A stretch of DNA of 64,000 nt. Source: Desulfatibacillum sp. (GTDB lineage: Bacteria > Desulfobacterota > Desulfobacteria > Desulfobacterales > SpSt-501). Every line of letters starts with the position of its first letter. Positions within the stretch are counted from its first letter, which is position 1. The DNA lies in contig DYEU01000004.1 in assembly GCA_020725555.1 (NCBI GenBank), forward strand, positions 1 through 64,000, read 5' to 3'. Positions 17,539 to 26,079 of this stretch are shown piece after piece. The notes beneath the pieces were generated by a model. It was not told the DNA's origin and made no database searches. It worked only from the letters and a program-made list of their open reading frames with translations. The translations under genes and the position numbers were made by a program.

Positions 17539-18687
17539 TCAGGGGATCACCCCCATCCCCTTGAGCACCGAGAGCATGATGGCGGCGGCCATCACCGAAC
17601 CCACCTGCCCCCCCGTGTTCGCCCCCACGGCGTGCATCAAAAGGAAATTCATGCGGTCGTACTTCAGCCCTTCCTTGTGGACCACCCGCGCCGCCATGGG
17701 GTAGGCGGAGATCCCCGCGGCGCCGATCAGGGGGTTGATCTTTCCCCGCGTCGCCGCGCACATGAGCTTGCCGAAGAGCACCCCGCAGATTGTGTCGAGG
17801 CAGATGGCGACGAAGCCGAAGACGAGGATCATGACGGTCTGGGGGGTGAGGAAGGCGCGCCCGTCCATGGTCGCGCCGATGGAGATCCCCAGGAAGAGGG
17901 TGACCACGTTGGCGATCTCGTTTTCGGTCGCCTTGACGAGCCGCCCAACGACGCCGCATTCCCTCATCAGGTTGCCGAGCATGATGGTCGCCAGCAGCGG
18001 CAGCCCGCCCGGGGCGATGAACCCGCCGAAGATCGTCACGACGATGGGAAAGAGGATGCGCGCGGTCTTCGACGCGGGCGTGGTCGCGGTGATCTCGGAC
18101 ATGTTGATGCGGCGCTCGCGGTCGGTCGTGAGAAAGCGCATGATCGGGGGCTGAATGATGGGGACGAGCGACATGTAGGAGTAGGCGGCCACGGAGACCG
18201 CGGCGAGCAGATGCGGCGCGTACTTCGAGGAGACGTAGATCGCCGTCGGGCCGTCGCAGGCCCCGATCACGCCGATCGCGACCGCGTCCAGCTTGCCGAA
18301 GCCGAAGAGGAGCGCCAGCCCGATGGTGAGGAAAATCCCGAACTGCCCGGCCGCCCCGAGAAGGAAGATCTTGGGGTTTTCGAGCAGGGGGCCGAAATCG
18401 GTCATGGCGCCGATGCCGATGAAGATGAGCAGCGGAAAGAGCTCGTTGGCCACCCCCATGTTGTAGATCGTGCGCAGGAAGCCCTCCTCGCCCATCACGT
18501 CGGCGAGGGGGATGTTGACGAGAATCGCGCCGAAGCCGATCGGGACGAGAAGCAGCGGCTCGACGTCCTTGCGGATGCCGAGGTAGAGGAGCAGGCACCC
18601 CACCGCGATCATCACGGGGTTGGACCAGTGCAGGTGCAACACGCCTGCGGCAAGACCGCTCAATCCGTGGACGATGGCATCCAGCAT
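17539..18687 (-). CDS. Sodium-translocating decarboxylase beta subunit
   Basis: A 382-residue membrane protein of the OadB/GcdB/MmdB family, which couples decarboxylation of biotin-bound carboxylate to sodium export. At least nine hydrophobic segments are visible, with the conserved motifs GVIGACDGPTAIYVSSKYAP and, near the C-terminus, NFLLMHAVGANTGGQVGS. The partner alpha (carboxyltransferase) and biotin carrier subunits are absent nearby; only a short gamma-like gene precedes it. In deltaproteobacteria the alpha subunit is often encoded elsewhere, so whether the pump acts on oxaloacetate, methylmalonyl-CoA or glutaconyl-CoA is open. Confidence 0.92.
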   Translation of the reverse strand: MLDAIVHGLSGLAAGVLHLHWSNPVMIAVGCLLLYLGIRKDVEPLLLVPIGFGAILVNIPLADVMGEEGFLRTIYNMGVANELFPLLIFIGIGAMTDFGPLLENPKIFLLGAAGQFGIFLTIGLALLFGFGKLDAVAIGVIGACDGPTAIYVSSKYAPHLLAAVSVAAYSYMSLVPIIQPPIMRFLTTDRERRINMSEITATTPASKTARILFPIVVTIFGGFIAPGGLPLLATIMLGNLMRECGVVGRLVKATENEIANVVTLFLGISIGATMDGRAFLTPQTVMILVFGFVAICLDTICGVLFGKLMCAATRGKINPLIGAAGISAYPMAARVVHKEGLKYDRMNFLLMHAVGANTGGQVGSVMAAAIMLSVLKGMGVIP

Positions 18688-18717
18688 GGGGGCATCCTGT
18701 CTTCGGGGTCCGTGGGA

Positions 18718-18849
18718 TCAGGCCTCTTCGTCTTTGACCGGGAACAGCTTCTTGAGGAGATTCATGAGGCCGGCAAGCAGGGCGAGGGCGGCGAGCGTCC
18801 CCCCCATGCCGACGACGAGCAGGGTCAATCCGAAACTCAACGTGTCCAT
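18718..18849 (-). CDS. OadG-like small gamma subunit
   Basis: A 43-residue protein, MDTLSFGLTLLVVGMGGTLA then a short hydrophobic helix and the charged end LLKKLFPVKDEEA. One transmembrane segment near the N-terminus with GMG matches the OadG/gamma subunit that holds sodium-pump decarboxylases together. The ATG at 18849 follows GAGGGA. It is 30 bases upstream of the beta subunit on the same strand. The usual C-terminal extension of OadG is missing, as in short MmdD-type subunits. Confidence 0.75.
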   Translation of the reverse strand: MDTLSFGLTLLVVGMGGTLAALALLAGLMNLLKKLFPVKDEEA

Positions 18850-19024
18850 GATTCCCTCACAGGCGCGTGCGGTTCCGGCTCCCGGGCCGCAAGCGAAATC
18901 CCCTCCCGCCGGGGTGTGGGGGCCGGGCCGGAGAGGGCGCCATTTTAGCCCCGGCTCCCCCGAGGTCAAGGAAAAAGAGGCGGTGGAATCTCCGGCGGCT
19001 CCCTTTTCGCCGGGCGCTTCGGGT

Positions 19025-19053
19025 TTGCCACGGCCGCGGGGCGATGCTACAGT
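19025..19053 (+). promoter_or_regulatory. Candidate promoter of the radical SAM operon
   Basis: TTGCCA at 19025-19030 and TACAGT at 19048-19053 are 17 bases apart. The predicted transcript start near 19060 would make the ATG at 19062 nearly leaderless, which leaves open whether the ATG at 19107 is used instead. Confidence 0.45.
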
Positions 19054-19061
19054 GAAGGGAA

Positions 19062-20138
19062 ATGGCGCCGCCGGGTGCGATCGCCTCCCCGGCGGCGGCT
19101 TGCCCCATGAAGACGACGCCCTTGCGCATCGACCGGCTTGTCGCGGGAGGGGTGATCCCCGGGTATTTCTGCACCTCCGGCTGCCGCCACTGCCTCTACC
19201 GCTCGGGGCCGTGGCGGGGGAAGGGGTTCCTGGAAGCCGGCCCGGCCGAAGAGCTCTTCCGCCGGGCCCGGTCGCTCGGCTGCCGCTCCCTGCACATCGG
19301 GGGCGGCGAGCCGCTCCTGCAGCCGGCCGGGGTGGAGGCGCTGCTTGCGGCCGCGCGGAGGGCCGGCGTGGGGATCGACTACCTGGAGACAAACGCCGCC
19401 TGGTTCCGGGATGAACCCTCGGCCGTGGAACTCTTCGGCAGGCTGCGCCGCGGGGGGCTGCGCGCGGTTCTCGTTTCCATCAGCCCCTTTCACAATGAAT
19501 TCATCCCCTTCCGGAAAACGCAAGGCGCGATCGCGGCCGCCGAACGGGCGGGCCTTAGCGTCTTCCCCTGGGTTGCGGACTTCATCCCCGAGCTCGAAGC
19601 CCTCGGCACCGACCGGCCGCACGGGCTCGCGGAGTTTGCGGCGCGCTTTGGGGAGGACTACCTGGCCAGGATCCCCGGCCGCTGCTGGATCCACCCCGGC
19701 GGCCGGGCCCTCGACACCTTCCGCCCCCTCCTTGGCCGCAAGCGGCTCGCGCACGTCCTGGAGGAAAGCCCCCCCTCCTGCGGCCGGGAGCTCGGCGACA
19801 CCCGCCATTTCCACCTCGACCTCCACGGCAACTACATCCCCGGGTTGTGCGCGGGGCTGGCGATCGCCGCGGCGGACCTGGGAGCCCCGCTGCCCCCGGA
19901 GCGCTACCCTTTGATCACGACGCTCGCCGCCTCAGGCATCCGCGGGCTCTTCGCCTTCGCGCAGCGCGAGGCGGGCTTCGCCCCCGCGCACGACCGCTGG
20001 TGGAACCGCTGCGACCTGTGCGAGGCGATCCGCCGTTTTCTCTTCGAGCAAGGCTGGGACCGCTCGCGGGAGCTCGCCCCGGAGGGATTCTACCGATCAA
20101 GGAGTCCTGCATGCGAACCGCCGTCGCCCTCTTCTTGA
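19062..20138 (+). CDS. Radical SAM protein
   Basis: A 358-residue protein (or 343 if it starts at 19107). The cluster motif CTSGCRHC (residues 37-44) is the CX3CX2C of radical SAM enzymes, and GGGEPLL is the SAM-contacting GGE segment. A C-terminal CDLC pair near residue 313 could ligate a second cluster, though a full SPASM domain is not evident. No substrate can be assigned. It overlaps the thioredoxin-like lipoprotein gene by 28 bases and a ChaN-like gene follows, so the three are probably one operon. Confidence 0.82.
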   Translation: MAPPGAIASPAAACPMKTTPLRIDRLVAGGVIPGYFCTSGCRHCLYRSGPWRGKGFLEAGPAEELFRRARSLGCRSLHIGGGEPLLQPAGVEALLAAARRAGVGIDYLETNAAWFRDEPSAVELFGRLRRGGLRAVLVSISPFHNEFIPFRKTQGAIAAAERAGLSVFPWVADFIPELEALGTDRPHGLAEFAARFGEDYLARIPGRCWIHPGGRALDTFRPLLGRKRLAHVLEESPPSCGRELGDTRHFHLDLHGNYIPGLCAGLAIAAADLGAPLPPERYPLITTLAASGIRGLFAFAQREAGFAPAHDRWWNRCDLCEAIRRFLFEQGWDRSRELAPEGFYRSRSPACEPPSPSS

Positions 20139-20518
20139 CGCTCGTTGCCTGCACCGCCGCCCCGGCCGAGGAGATCCAGTGGCACGGGTTCGAAAACGGC
20201 ATGGCCCGCAGCCGCTTCGAGAAACGCAAGGCCGTCCTCTTCTTCCGGGCCGACTGGTGCCCCTTTTGCACCGAGATGGAGCAGAAGACCTTTCGCGACC
20301 CGGTCGTGGTCCAGGCGCTGAACCGCCACTTCATCCCCATCCGCGTCGACTCCGACCGCGAGGCGGAGACGGCGCGGCTGTTCCGGGTGAAAAGCCTACC
20401 CGACCTGTGGTTCATGAGCGAGGCGGGCGAGGTGATCGGCCACCGCCCCGGCTACATCCCCGTCGAGCAGATGCTCAAGATCCTCAACGCCGTGAACGCA
20501 ACCGGGAAGCTGCAATGA
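20111..20518 (+). CDS. Thioredoxin-fold lipoprotein with CPFC motif
   Basis: A 135-residue protein with a lipoprotein signal peptide (lipobox LVAC, cysteine near residue 15) and a thioredoxin-like domain with the active site WCPFC near residue 54, then the SLPDLWFM segment holding the cis-proline. It is likely a membrane-anchored periplasmic disulfide oxidoreductase of the DsbD-gamma/SoxW type. The ATG follows AAGGAG and overlaps the end of the radical SAM gene. Confidence 0.82.
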   Translation: MRTAVALFLTLVACTAAPAEEIQWHGFENGMARSRFEKRKAVLFFRADWCPFCTEMEQKTFRDPVVVQALNRHFIPIRVDSDREAETARLFRVKSLPDLWFMSEAGEVIGHRPGYIPVEQMLKILNAVNATGKLQ

Positions 20519-21438
20519 GCCCGAAGCAGCCGGGCGCGCGACGCGCGGCCCGGACGGCTTTTCCCGTCCGGGGGACGATCGCGCGGCGGTGGCTGGCGGT
20601 GGTGTGGATCGCCGCCGCGGCCGCCTGCAGCCACCCGGCCCTGCGTCCGACGCCGCCGGATGCGGATCTGCCGCGCTGGCGGGTCCTCTCCGGACCGGGG
20701 GGCGGGCCCGTCTCCTGGGAGGAGATGATCGCCGGGCTGCGCTCCGCCCGGGTCGTCTATATCGGCGAGACCCACACCCGGCCGGCGCACCACGAGCTGC
20801 AGCTCGACATTCTCCGCGCGCTCGTCCCGGCGGATCCCGCGGGCTGGTCGCTCGGTCTGGAAATGTTCGACCGCAGCTACCAGCCGGTTCTCGACGCCTG
20901 GTCCCGCGGGGAACTATCGGAGGAGGAATTCCTGCGCCGCACCCACTGGTACGCAAACTGGCGCTACGACTTCGGCCTCTACCGCGCGGTTCTCGAGTTC
21001 GCCCGCGACCGACGGCTTCCCCTCCACGGCCTGAACCTCCCCTTTCACATCCCCCCCAAGATCCGCGTCGGCGGCACCGAGCACCTCGCCGCCGCGGAGA
21101 AAGCCTTTCTCCCCGCGGAAATCGATCTCACGGTCGAAGCGCACCGCCGCTTCGCCGAGGCGGTCTTCGCCCGGCATGACTTCCGCGACCGGGTGCGCTT
21201 CGAGGATTTCTACCTCGTCCAGTGCATCTGGGAGGAGGCGATGGCCGAAACCGTCGCCGGCCGCCTCGGCACAGGCCGCATGGTGGTCCTCGCCGGAAAC
21301 GGGCACATCCAATACGCCTACGGCATCCCGGAGCGCGCCTTCCGCAGAAACGGGCTCCCCTTCCGCACGGTCTACGCGCTCTCCCCCGGCGAGGAAGTCC
21401 CCCCGGGCATCGCCGACTACGTGGTGGCGGAACGCTGA
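20515..21438 (+). CDS. ChaN-family lipoprotein
   Basis: A 307-residue lipoprotein (signal helix then lipobox AAAC near residue 36). The EreA/ChaN-like domain has YIGETHTRPAHHELQLDIL and LEMFDRSYQ, then a conserved late segment VLAGNGHIQYAYGIP. ChaN of Campylobacter binds heme and members have been linked to iron uptake. The start overlaps the previous stop in an ATGA. Function in this organism is unproven; a heme or metal role together with the periplasmic thioredoxin is a reasonable guess. Confidence 0.83.
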   Translation: MSPKQPGARRAARTAFPVRGTIARRWLAVVWIAAAAACSHPALRPTPPDADLPRWRVLSGPGGGPVSWEEMIAGLRSARVVYIGETHTRPAHHELQLDILRALVPADPAGWSLGLEMFDRSYQPVLDAWSRGELSEEEFLRRTHWYANWRYDFGLYRAVLEFARDRRLPLHGLNLPFHIPPKIRVGGTEHLAAAEKAFLPAEIDLTVEAHRRFAEAVFARHDFRDRVRFEDFYLVQCIWEEAMAETVAGRLGTGRMVVLAGNGHIQYAYGIPERAFRRNGLPFRTVYALSPGEEVPPGIADYVVAER

Positions 21439-21503
21439 GGGCGGCCCCCAACGGCCGTGCCGCCCCCTTCCCTGCGGGGAAGAGGGGGAATTTTTTCGAA
21501 TGA

Positions 21504-21519
21504 TCACTATATGTTGTAA
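21504..21519 (+). promoter_or_regulatory. NrdR box 1
   Basis: The segment containing CTATATGTTGTA (from 21507) matches the NrdR box consensus CwAtATaTwgtg at nearly every position. NrdR is the ATP-cone repressor of ribonucleotide reductase operons. Confidence 0.75.
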
Positions 21520-21526
21520 ATTTTCC

Positions 21527-21556
21527 TTGACCACCCCCAAGATGTTGGGGTAAGAT
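21527..21556 (+). promoter_or_regulatory. nrdDG promoter overlapped by NrdR boxes
   Basis: TTGACC at 21527-21532 and TAAGAT at 21551-21556 are 18 bases apart. Box 1 lies just upstream of the minus-35 and box 2 fills the spacer, the classic repression layout. Confidence 0.65.
21535..21550 (+). promoter_or_regulatory. NrdR box 2
   Basis: The segment with CAAGATGTTG (from 21538) repeats the conserved bases of box 1 exactly 31 bases downstream, the three-turn spacing typical of tandem NrdR boxes. It is also part of the inverted repeat CCCCAA-GATG-TTGGGG. Confidence 0.72.
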
Positions 21557-21606
21557 GAATCCATTAGCGTCACTCACGAAGTGTCCAGCCGCCCTCGCCC
21601 GAAGAC

Positions 21607-21629
21607 GGCCCCGGCCTGCGGCCGGGGCC
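21607..21629 (+). other. Perfect hairpin in the nrdD leader
   Basis: Ten-base arms GGCCCCGGCC and GGCCGGGGCC enclose TGC. It lies within the roughly 140-base untranslated leader of nrdD and has no following T-run, so it is not a standard terminator. No known riboswitch class was recognised. Confidence 0.6.
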
Positions 21630-21700
21630 GCGAAGCGGAAGGTGTTTGCAGAGGCACGTCCCGAACCCAAAATCGCCTGTAGTCGACGAAGGGGTGTTTC

Positions 21701-23797
21701 GTGTTCGAGCAGATCGAAAAACGTGACGGCAGGGTTGTCGAGTTCGATTCCTCCAAGATCACGGCGGCCATCGCCAAGGCGGGGCGGGCGACGGGCGAGT
21801 TCGAGGAGCGCGAGGCCAAAAAACTCACCCTCCGCGTCCTCACCCTCGCCCACGAAATGCGCCTCGGGCCCGTGCCCAAGGTGGAGGAGATCCAGGACAT
21901 CGTCGAACGGGTGCTCCTCGACTCCCCCTTCCACCGCACGGCCAAGGCCTACATCCTCTACCGCGAGCAGCACGCCCAGATCCGGCGCATCGCCACGCGG
22001 GCGCACGTCGACCTGGTCAACCACTACATCGAGAAGCTCGACTGGAAGATCCGCGAGAACAGCAACATGAGCTACTCGCTCCAGGGGCTCAACCACTATA
22101 TCTCCTCGGAGATCACGGCCGAGTACTGGCTGAACAGCATCTACCCCCCCGAGATCCGCCGGGCCCACCTCGAGGGCGACCTGCACATCCACGACCTCAA
22201 CCTGCTCGCCGTCTACTGCGTGGGCTGGGACCTCCTCGATTTGCTGCGCCAGGGGTTCCGCGGCGTCGAGGGCAAGGTCGAAAGCTCGCCCCCCAAGCAT
22301 CTCCGCAGCGCCCTCGGCCAGATCGTGAACTTCTTCTACACCCTCCAGGGCGAGGCCGCCGGCGCCCAGGCCATCTCCAACTTCGACACGCTGCTCGCCC
22401 CCTTCGTCGCCTGGGACCGCCTGGATTACCCCGAGGTCAAGCAGGCCATCCAGGAGTTCGTCTTCAACATCAACATCCCGACGCGGGTGGGGTTCCAGAC
22501 CCCCTTCAGCAACATCACCGTGGATCTCAAGCCGCCCGCCAACCTGCGCGATCTCCCCGTCGTGATCGGCGGCCGGGAGCAGCAGGCGACCTACGGCGCG
22601 TTCCAGGCGGAGATGAACCTCCTCAACCGCGCCTTCGCCGAGGTGATGATGGAGGGGGATGCCCGCGGCCGGGTCTTCACCTTCCCCATCCCGACCTACA
22701 ACCTGACCCGGGATTTCGACTGGGAAAACCCCGAGCTCGAGCCCCTGTGGCGCATGACCGGGAAGTACGGCATCCCCTACTTCTCCAACTTCATCCAGTC
22801 CGACATGTCCCCCGAGGACGCGCGCTCGATGTGCTGCCGGCTGCGGCTCGACAACCGCGAGCTCCTCAAGCGCGGCGGCGGCCTCTTCGGCGCAAACCCC
22901 CTCACCGGCTCGGTCGGCGTGGTGACGCTCAACCTGCCGCGGCTGGGCCATCTCAGCGGCTCGGAGGAGGACTTTTTCGCGCGCCTCGGCCGCCTCGTCC
23001 ACCTCGCGGCCGAGAGCCTGCAGATCAAGCGCAAGGTGCTCGAGCAGTTCACCGAGAAGAACCTCTACCCCTACTCGCGCTTCTATCTGCGGGAGATCAA
23101 GAAGGCCTTCGGCGTCTACTGGAAAAACCATTTCTCGACGATCGGCATCATCGGGATGAACGAGGCCTGCCTGAACTTCTTGGGCTGCGACCTCACCGCG
23201 CCGGAGGGCCAGCGCTTCGCGTTGCGGGTCATGGACTTCCTGCGCGAGGCCCTCTCTGGGCTCCAGGAGACGACCGGCACGCTCTTCAACCTGGAGGCGA
23301 CCCCGGGCGAGGGGACCTCCTTTCGCCTCGCGAAGCTCGACCGGGAGCGCCACCCCGACATCCGCTGCGCGAACGAGGAGGACGTGCGCTCCCGCGGGGC
23401 GGCCCCCTACTACACGAACTCGACCCACCTGCCCGTCGGGTTCACCGAGGATCTCTTCGAGACGCTGCGGCTGCAGGACGAGCTGCAGACGAAATACACG
23501 GGCGGCACCGTGCTGCACATCTTCCTCGGCGAAGAAATCAAGGACCCGCACGTCGTGCGCCACCTCGTCCGCCGGATCGCTTCCGGCTACCGGCTGCCCT
23601 ACTTCACCCTCACGCCGACCTTCAGCGTCTGCCCGACCCACGGGTACCTCGAGGGCGAGCAGCCGGTCTGCGGCCGCTGCCAGTCCCCCACCGAGGTCTA
23701 CTCCCGCGTGGTGGGGTACCTGAGGCCCGTCAAGCAGTGGAACAGCGGCAAGCAGGCCGAGTTCGAAAACCGGAAAACCTACCGCGTGGCCGTCTGA
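21701..23797 (+). CDS. nrdD: Anaerobic (class III) ribonucleoside-triphosphate reductase
   Basis: A 698-residue glycyl-radical enzyme making deoxyribonucleotides without oxygen. Residues about 1-90 are an ATP-cone allosteric domain. The C-terminus has a zinc site (CPTHG and CGRC) and the glycyl-radical motif RVVGYLRPVKQWNSGK with the radical glycine near residue 672. The start is GTG at 21701 after GAAGGGG. NrdG follows after 15 bases. The tandem NrdR boxes upstream indicate repression when dATP/ATP is high. The enzyme implies anaerobic growth; no class I or II reductase is seen in this window. Confidence 0.97.
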   Translation: MFEQIEKRDGRVVEFDSSKITAAIAKAGRATGEFEEREAKKLTLRVLTLAHEMRLGPVPKVEEIQDIVERVLLDSPFHRTAKAYILYREQHAQIRRIATRAHVDLVNHYIEKLDWKIRENSNMSYSLQGLNHYISSEITAEYWLNSIYPPEIRRAHLEGDLHIHDLNLLAVYCVGWDLLDLLRQGFRGVEGKVESSPPKHLRSALGQIVNFFYTLQGEAAGAQAISNFDTLLAPFVAWDRLDYPEVKQAIQEFVFNINIPTRVGFQTPFSNITVDLKPPANLRDLPVVIGGREQQATYGAFQAEMNLLNRAFAEVMMEGDARGRVFTFPIPTYNLTRDFDWENPELEPLWRMTGKYGIPYFSNFIQSDMSPEDARSMCCRLRLDNRELLKRGGGLFGANPLTGSVGVVTLNLPRLGHLSGSEEDFFARLGRLVHLAAESLQIKRKVLEQFTEKNLYPYSRFYLREIKKAFGVYWKNHFSTIGIIGMNEACLNFLGCDLTAPEGQRFALRVMDFLREALSGLQETTGTLFNLEATPGEGTSFRLAKLDRERHPDIRCANEEDVRSRGAAPYYTNSTHLPVGFTEDLFETLRLQDELQTKYTGGTVLHIFLGEEIKDPHVVRHLVRRIASGYRLPYFTLTPTFSVCPTHGYLEGEQPVCGRCQSPTEVYSRVVGYLRPVKQWNSGKQAEFENRKTYRVAV

Positions 23798-23812
23798 GGC
23801 GGGGGGGGGACG

Positions 23813-24511
23813 ATGCGGATCGGCGGGCTGCAGAAACAATCCTTCATCGACTACCCGGGGAAGATGAGCTGCGTGGTCTTCCTCTCGGGGTGCAACTTCG
23901 CTTGTCCCTATTGCCACAACCCGGAGCTGGCCGGGAAGCCCGGCTCCTGCGGGGAAGCGCTCCCCCCCGGCGAGCTCTTCCGCTTTCTGGACGAGCGGCG
24001 CGGGTTTCTCGAAGGGGTCGTCGTCTCCGGCGGCGAGCCCACGCTCCATGAAGAGCTCCCGCCGTTTCTCTCGCGCATCAAGGCGCTCGGCTACCCGGTC
24101 AAGCTCGACACCAACGGCAGCCGGCCGGAGATGCTCGCCCGGGTGATCCGCGAGGGCCTGGTCGACTACGTCGCCATGGACCTCAAGACCGACCCCGAGC
24201 GCTACCCCGAGTGCCTCTGCGAGCAGGCCCGGGGAGCCGACATCCGCCGGAGCATGCGCCTGCTGCTCGAATCGGCGATCGACTACGAGTTCCGCACCAC
24301 CTGTGCGCGGCCGTTCATCTCCCCGGAGATCGTCGAGCGCATCGCCCGCTGCATCCGGGGTTGCCGGCGCTACGCCCTGCAGCCCGTGCGCCTGGGCCGC
24401 GTCCTTCGCCCGGGGTTCTTCGAGGGGCTCGATGCGGCCTTCAGCCCCGAGGAGATGCGGCACCTGCACGCGAGCGCCGCCCCCTGGGTCCGGGAGTGCG
24501 TGCTGCGCTGA
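23813..24511 (+). CDS. nrdG: Anaerobic ribonucleotide reductase-activating protein
   Basis: A 232-residue radical SAM activase that generates the glycyl radical on NrdD. The cluster motif CNFACPYC (residues 27-34) is CX3CX2C and VSGGEPT is the GGE segment. It begins MRIGGLQKQSFIDYPGKMSC, typical of the longer NrdG2-type activases. It directly follows nrdD and shares its transcript. Confidence 0.95.
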   Translation: MRIGGLQKQSFIDYPGKMSCVVFLSGCNFACPYCHNPELAGKPGSCGEALPPGELFRFLDERRGFLEGVVVSGGEPTLHEELPPFLSRIKALGYPVKLDTNGSRPEMLARVIREGLVDYVAMDLKTDPERYPECLCEQARGADIRRSMRLLLESAIDYEFRTTCARPFISPEIVERIARCIRGCRRYALQPVRLGRVLRPGFFEGLDAAFSPEEMRHLHASAAPWVRECVLR

Positions 24512-24623
24512 AAAAGCCCTTGTCTTGCCCCGGCGATCGTGCTAAGCGCAGGTTCGCTCGCCCGGAAGGTTTTCCCATCCCCCGCTCAACCGCGACGACC
24601 CGGCGCATTGAAGGAGGGACCCG

Positions 24624-25118
24624 ATGGACAGCGGCACCCGATTCCTGACCTTCACCTCGATCCTCATGCTCGCCCTGATCCTGCAGGTGGTGCTGGCGGT
24701 CGCCGACCAGCGCGACACCCCCGAGAAGGCGGCCGTCGAGTTCGCCGAGGCCTATTTCTGGCTCGAGCCCGCCATGGCCGAGCGCCTCTGCCGGGAGATC
24801 GCCCCCTCCGCCAAAGCCGATCCCGTCGCCGCCTTTCTCGCGCGGAAGGAACAGGAGGCGCGCGCCTCGGGGTTTGCGCCGCATTACCTGAAGCAGGGCC
24901 TCTACCACGTGGACGCGCGCACCCTGGAAAACGACGGCGAGACCGCCCGCGTCCTCCTCCGCGGCGAGCGGCGCCGCACGATCAACCCCGTCTACGGGCT
25001 CGTGGCCCGCTGGTTCGGCGTGGGCGAGACCCATGCGGTCGAGGAGACCCTGCTGCTGAAGAAGGAGGCCGGGACCTGGAAGGTCTGCGGTCGCCCCTTC
25101 CAGCTGCTGGAAGGCTAA
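24624..25118 (+). CDS. Hypothetical protein with N-terminal membrane anchor
   Basis: A 164-residue protein of no recognised family. A hydrophobic segment at residues 8-27 acts as signal anchor, and the rest is a soluble, probably periplasmic domain (FAEAYFWLEPAMAERLC and a C-terminal stretch with lysine-rich KKEAGTWKVCG). The shape resembles NTF2-like or DUF4878-type lipoprotein folds in which a helical start precedes a beta sheet, but this is only a resemblance. GAAGGAGGG precedes the ATG. It stands alone between nrdG and the HD gene. Confidence 0.6.
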   Translation: MDSGTRFLTFTSILMLALILQVVLAVADQRDTPEKAAVEFAEAYFWLEPAMAERLCREIAPSAKADPVAAFLARKEQEARASGFAPHYLKQGLYHVDARTLENDGETARVLLRGERRRTINPVYGLVARWFGVGETHAVEETLLLKKEAGTWKVCGRPFQLLEG

Positions 25119-25206
25119 ACCGCACGGCGTCCCGGCTGCGGCCTTCGCCGGGCGCGGGTTCCGCCCCCCGGAAACCTTCGTTTCCCCTGCCGCAGCGAGG
25201 CCGTCC

Positions 25207-25995
25207 ATGAGGGAGGCCGCAGCCCTCTATGCCCGGCTGCAGGCGCGGGCGCGCGAGATCGCCCGCGGCATGCCGCCGCCCGCCTTCTACCGCGACGAGG
25301 CCGAGGCCGTCGGGCGGTCACTCGCGGTCTTCGAATCCGCCCCCCTTGTCCGCAGCCTGCGGCACGACCTGGGGGGGATCCTCGACGAAGGCTACGGGCA
25401 CGGGATGCGGCACGCCACGCGGGTCGCCCTCGACGCCGGCGCCCTGGTCTGGGTCGAGGGCGCGAAGGCCGGGATCGAGGAGGCGGCCCTCCTGCGCCGC
25501 GTGGAGATCGCCCACTTGGCCGGCTTGCTGCACGACATCCTGCGGCGCGAGGAGCGCCACGCCGAGCGCGGGGCGGACCTCGCCGCAGGCCTCCTCTCCG
25601 GCCGGTCCCTGCGGGTGGAGGAGATCGAGGACATCCGCATCGCCATCCGCAACCACGAGGCCTTCCGGCCCGTCGTCGGGGTCGACACGCGGGAGGGGGC
25701 GCTGCTCTCCGACTGCCTCTACGACGCGGACAAGTTCCGCTGGGGCCCGGACAACTTCACCGACACCCTCTGGGAGATGGTCTCCTCGGCCGGGCTGACA
25801 CCCGAAACGCTCCTTGCCCGCTGGCCGCTCGGGATCGACAGCCTGGCCCGCATCCGCGACACCTTCCGCACCCCGACCGGCCGCCGCTACGGGCCGCAGT
25901 TCATCGACGACGGCATCGCCATCGGCAACGAGCTGCACCGCCTGCTGGCAGCGGAAGTCGCCCGGCAGCTTGGAGGATCGGCCGCGCCGCGTTGA
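25207..25995 (+). CDS. HD-domain phosphohydrolase
   Basis: A 262-residue protein with the HD superfamily metal site: HATRVALDAG near residue 65, then HLAGLLHDI near residue 103 and a later histidine at RNHEAF. This supports metal-dependent phosphohydrolase activity, but no partner domain shows whether it cleaves a nucleotide, cyclic dinucleotide or other substrate. There is no clear ribosome-binding site at the ATG, so the start is uncertain. Confidence 0.75.
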   Translation: MREAAALYARLQARAREIARGMPPPAFYRDEAEAVGRSLAVFESAPLVRSLRHDLGGILDEGYGHGMRHATRVALDAGALVWVEGAKAGIEEAALLRRVEIAHLAGLLHDILRREERHAERGADLAAGLLSGRSLRVEEIEDIRIAIRNHEAFRPVVGVDTREGALLSDCLYDADKFRWGPDNFTDTLWEMVSSAGLTPETLLARWPLGIDSLARIRDTFRTPTGRRYGPQFIDDGIAIGNELHRLLAAEVARQLGGSAAPR

Positions 25996-26021
25996 CACCC
26001 CCCGACGACTTCCTCTATAGT
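25992..26021 (+). promoter_or_regulatory. Sigma-70 promoter of the acyl-CoA ligase gene
   Basis: TTGACA at 25992-25997 and TATAGT at 26016-26021 are 18 bases apart. The minus-35 overlaps the stop codon of the HD gene. Confidence 0.65.
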
Positions 26022-26079
26022 CCCCCCGTTTTCCCCCTTTCCGTCTTTTCCTCTCCCCACCCGAACGAAGGAGGCCGTG

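Noticed and set aside
21128-24469. 1113-residue minus-strand frame opposite nrdD and nrdG
   Set aside because: Antisense shadow in GC-rich DNA; both opposite genes are unmistakable.
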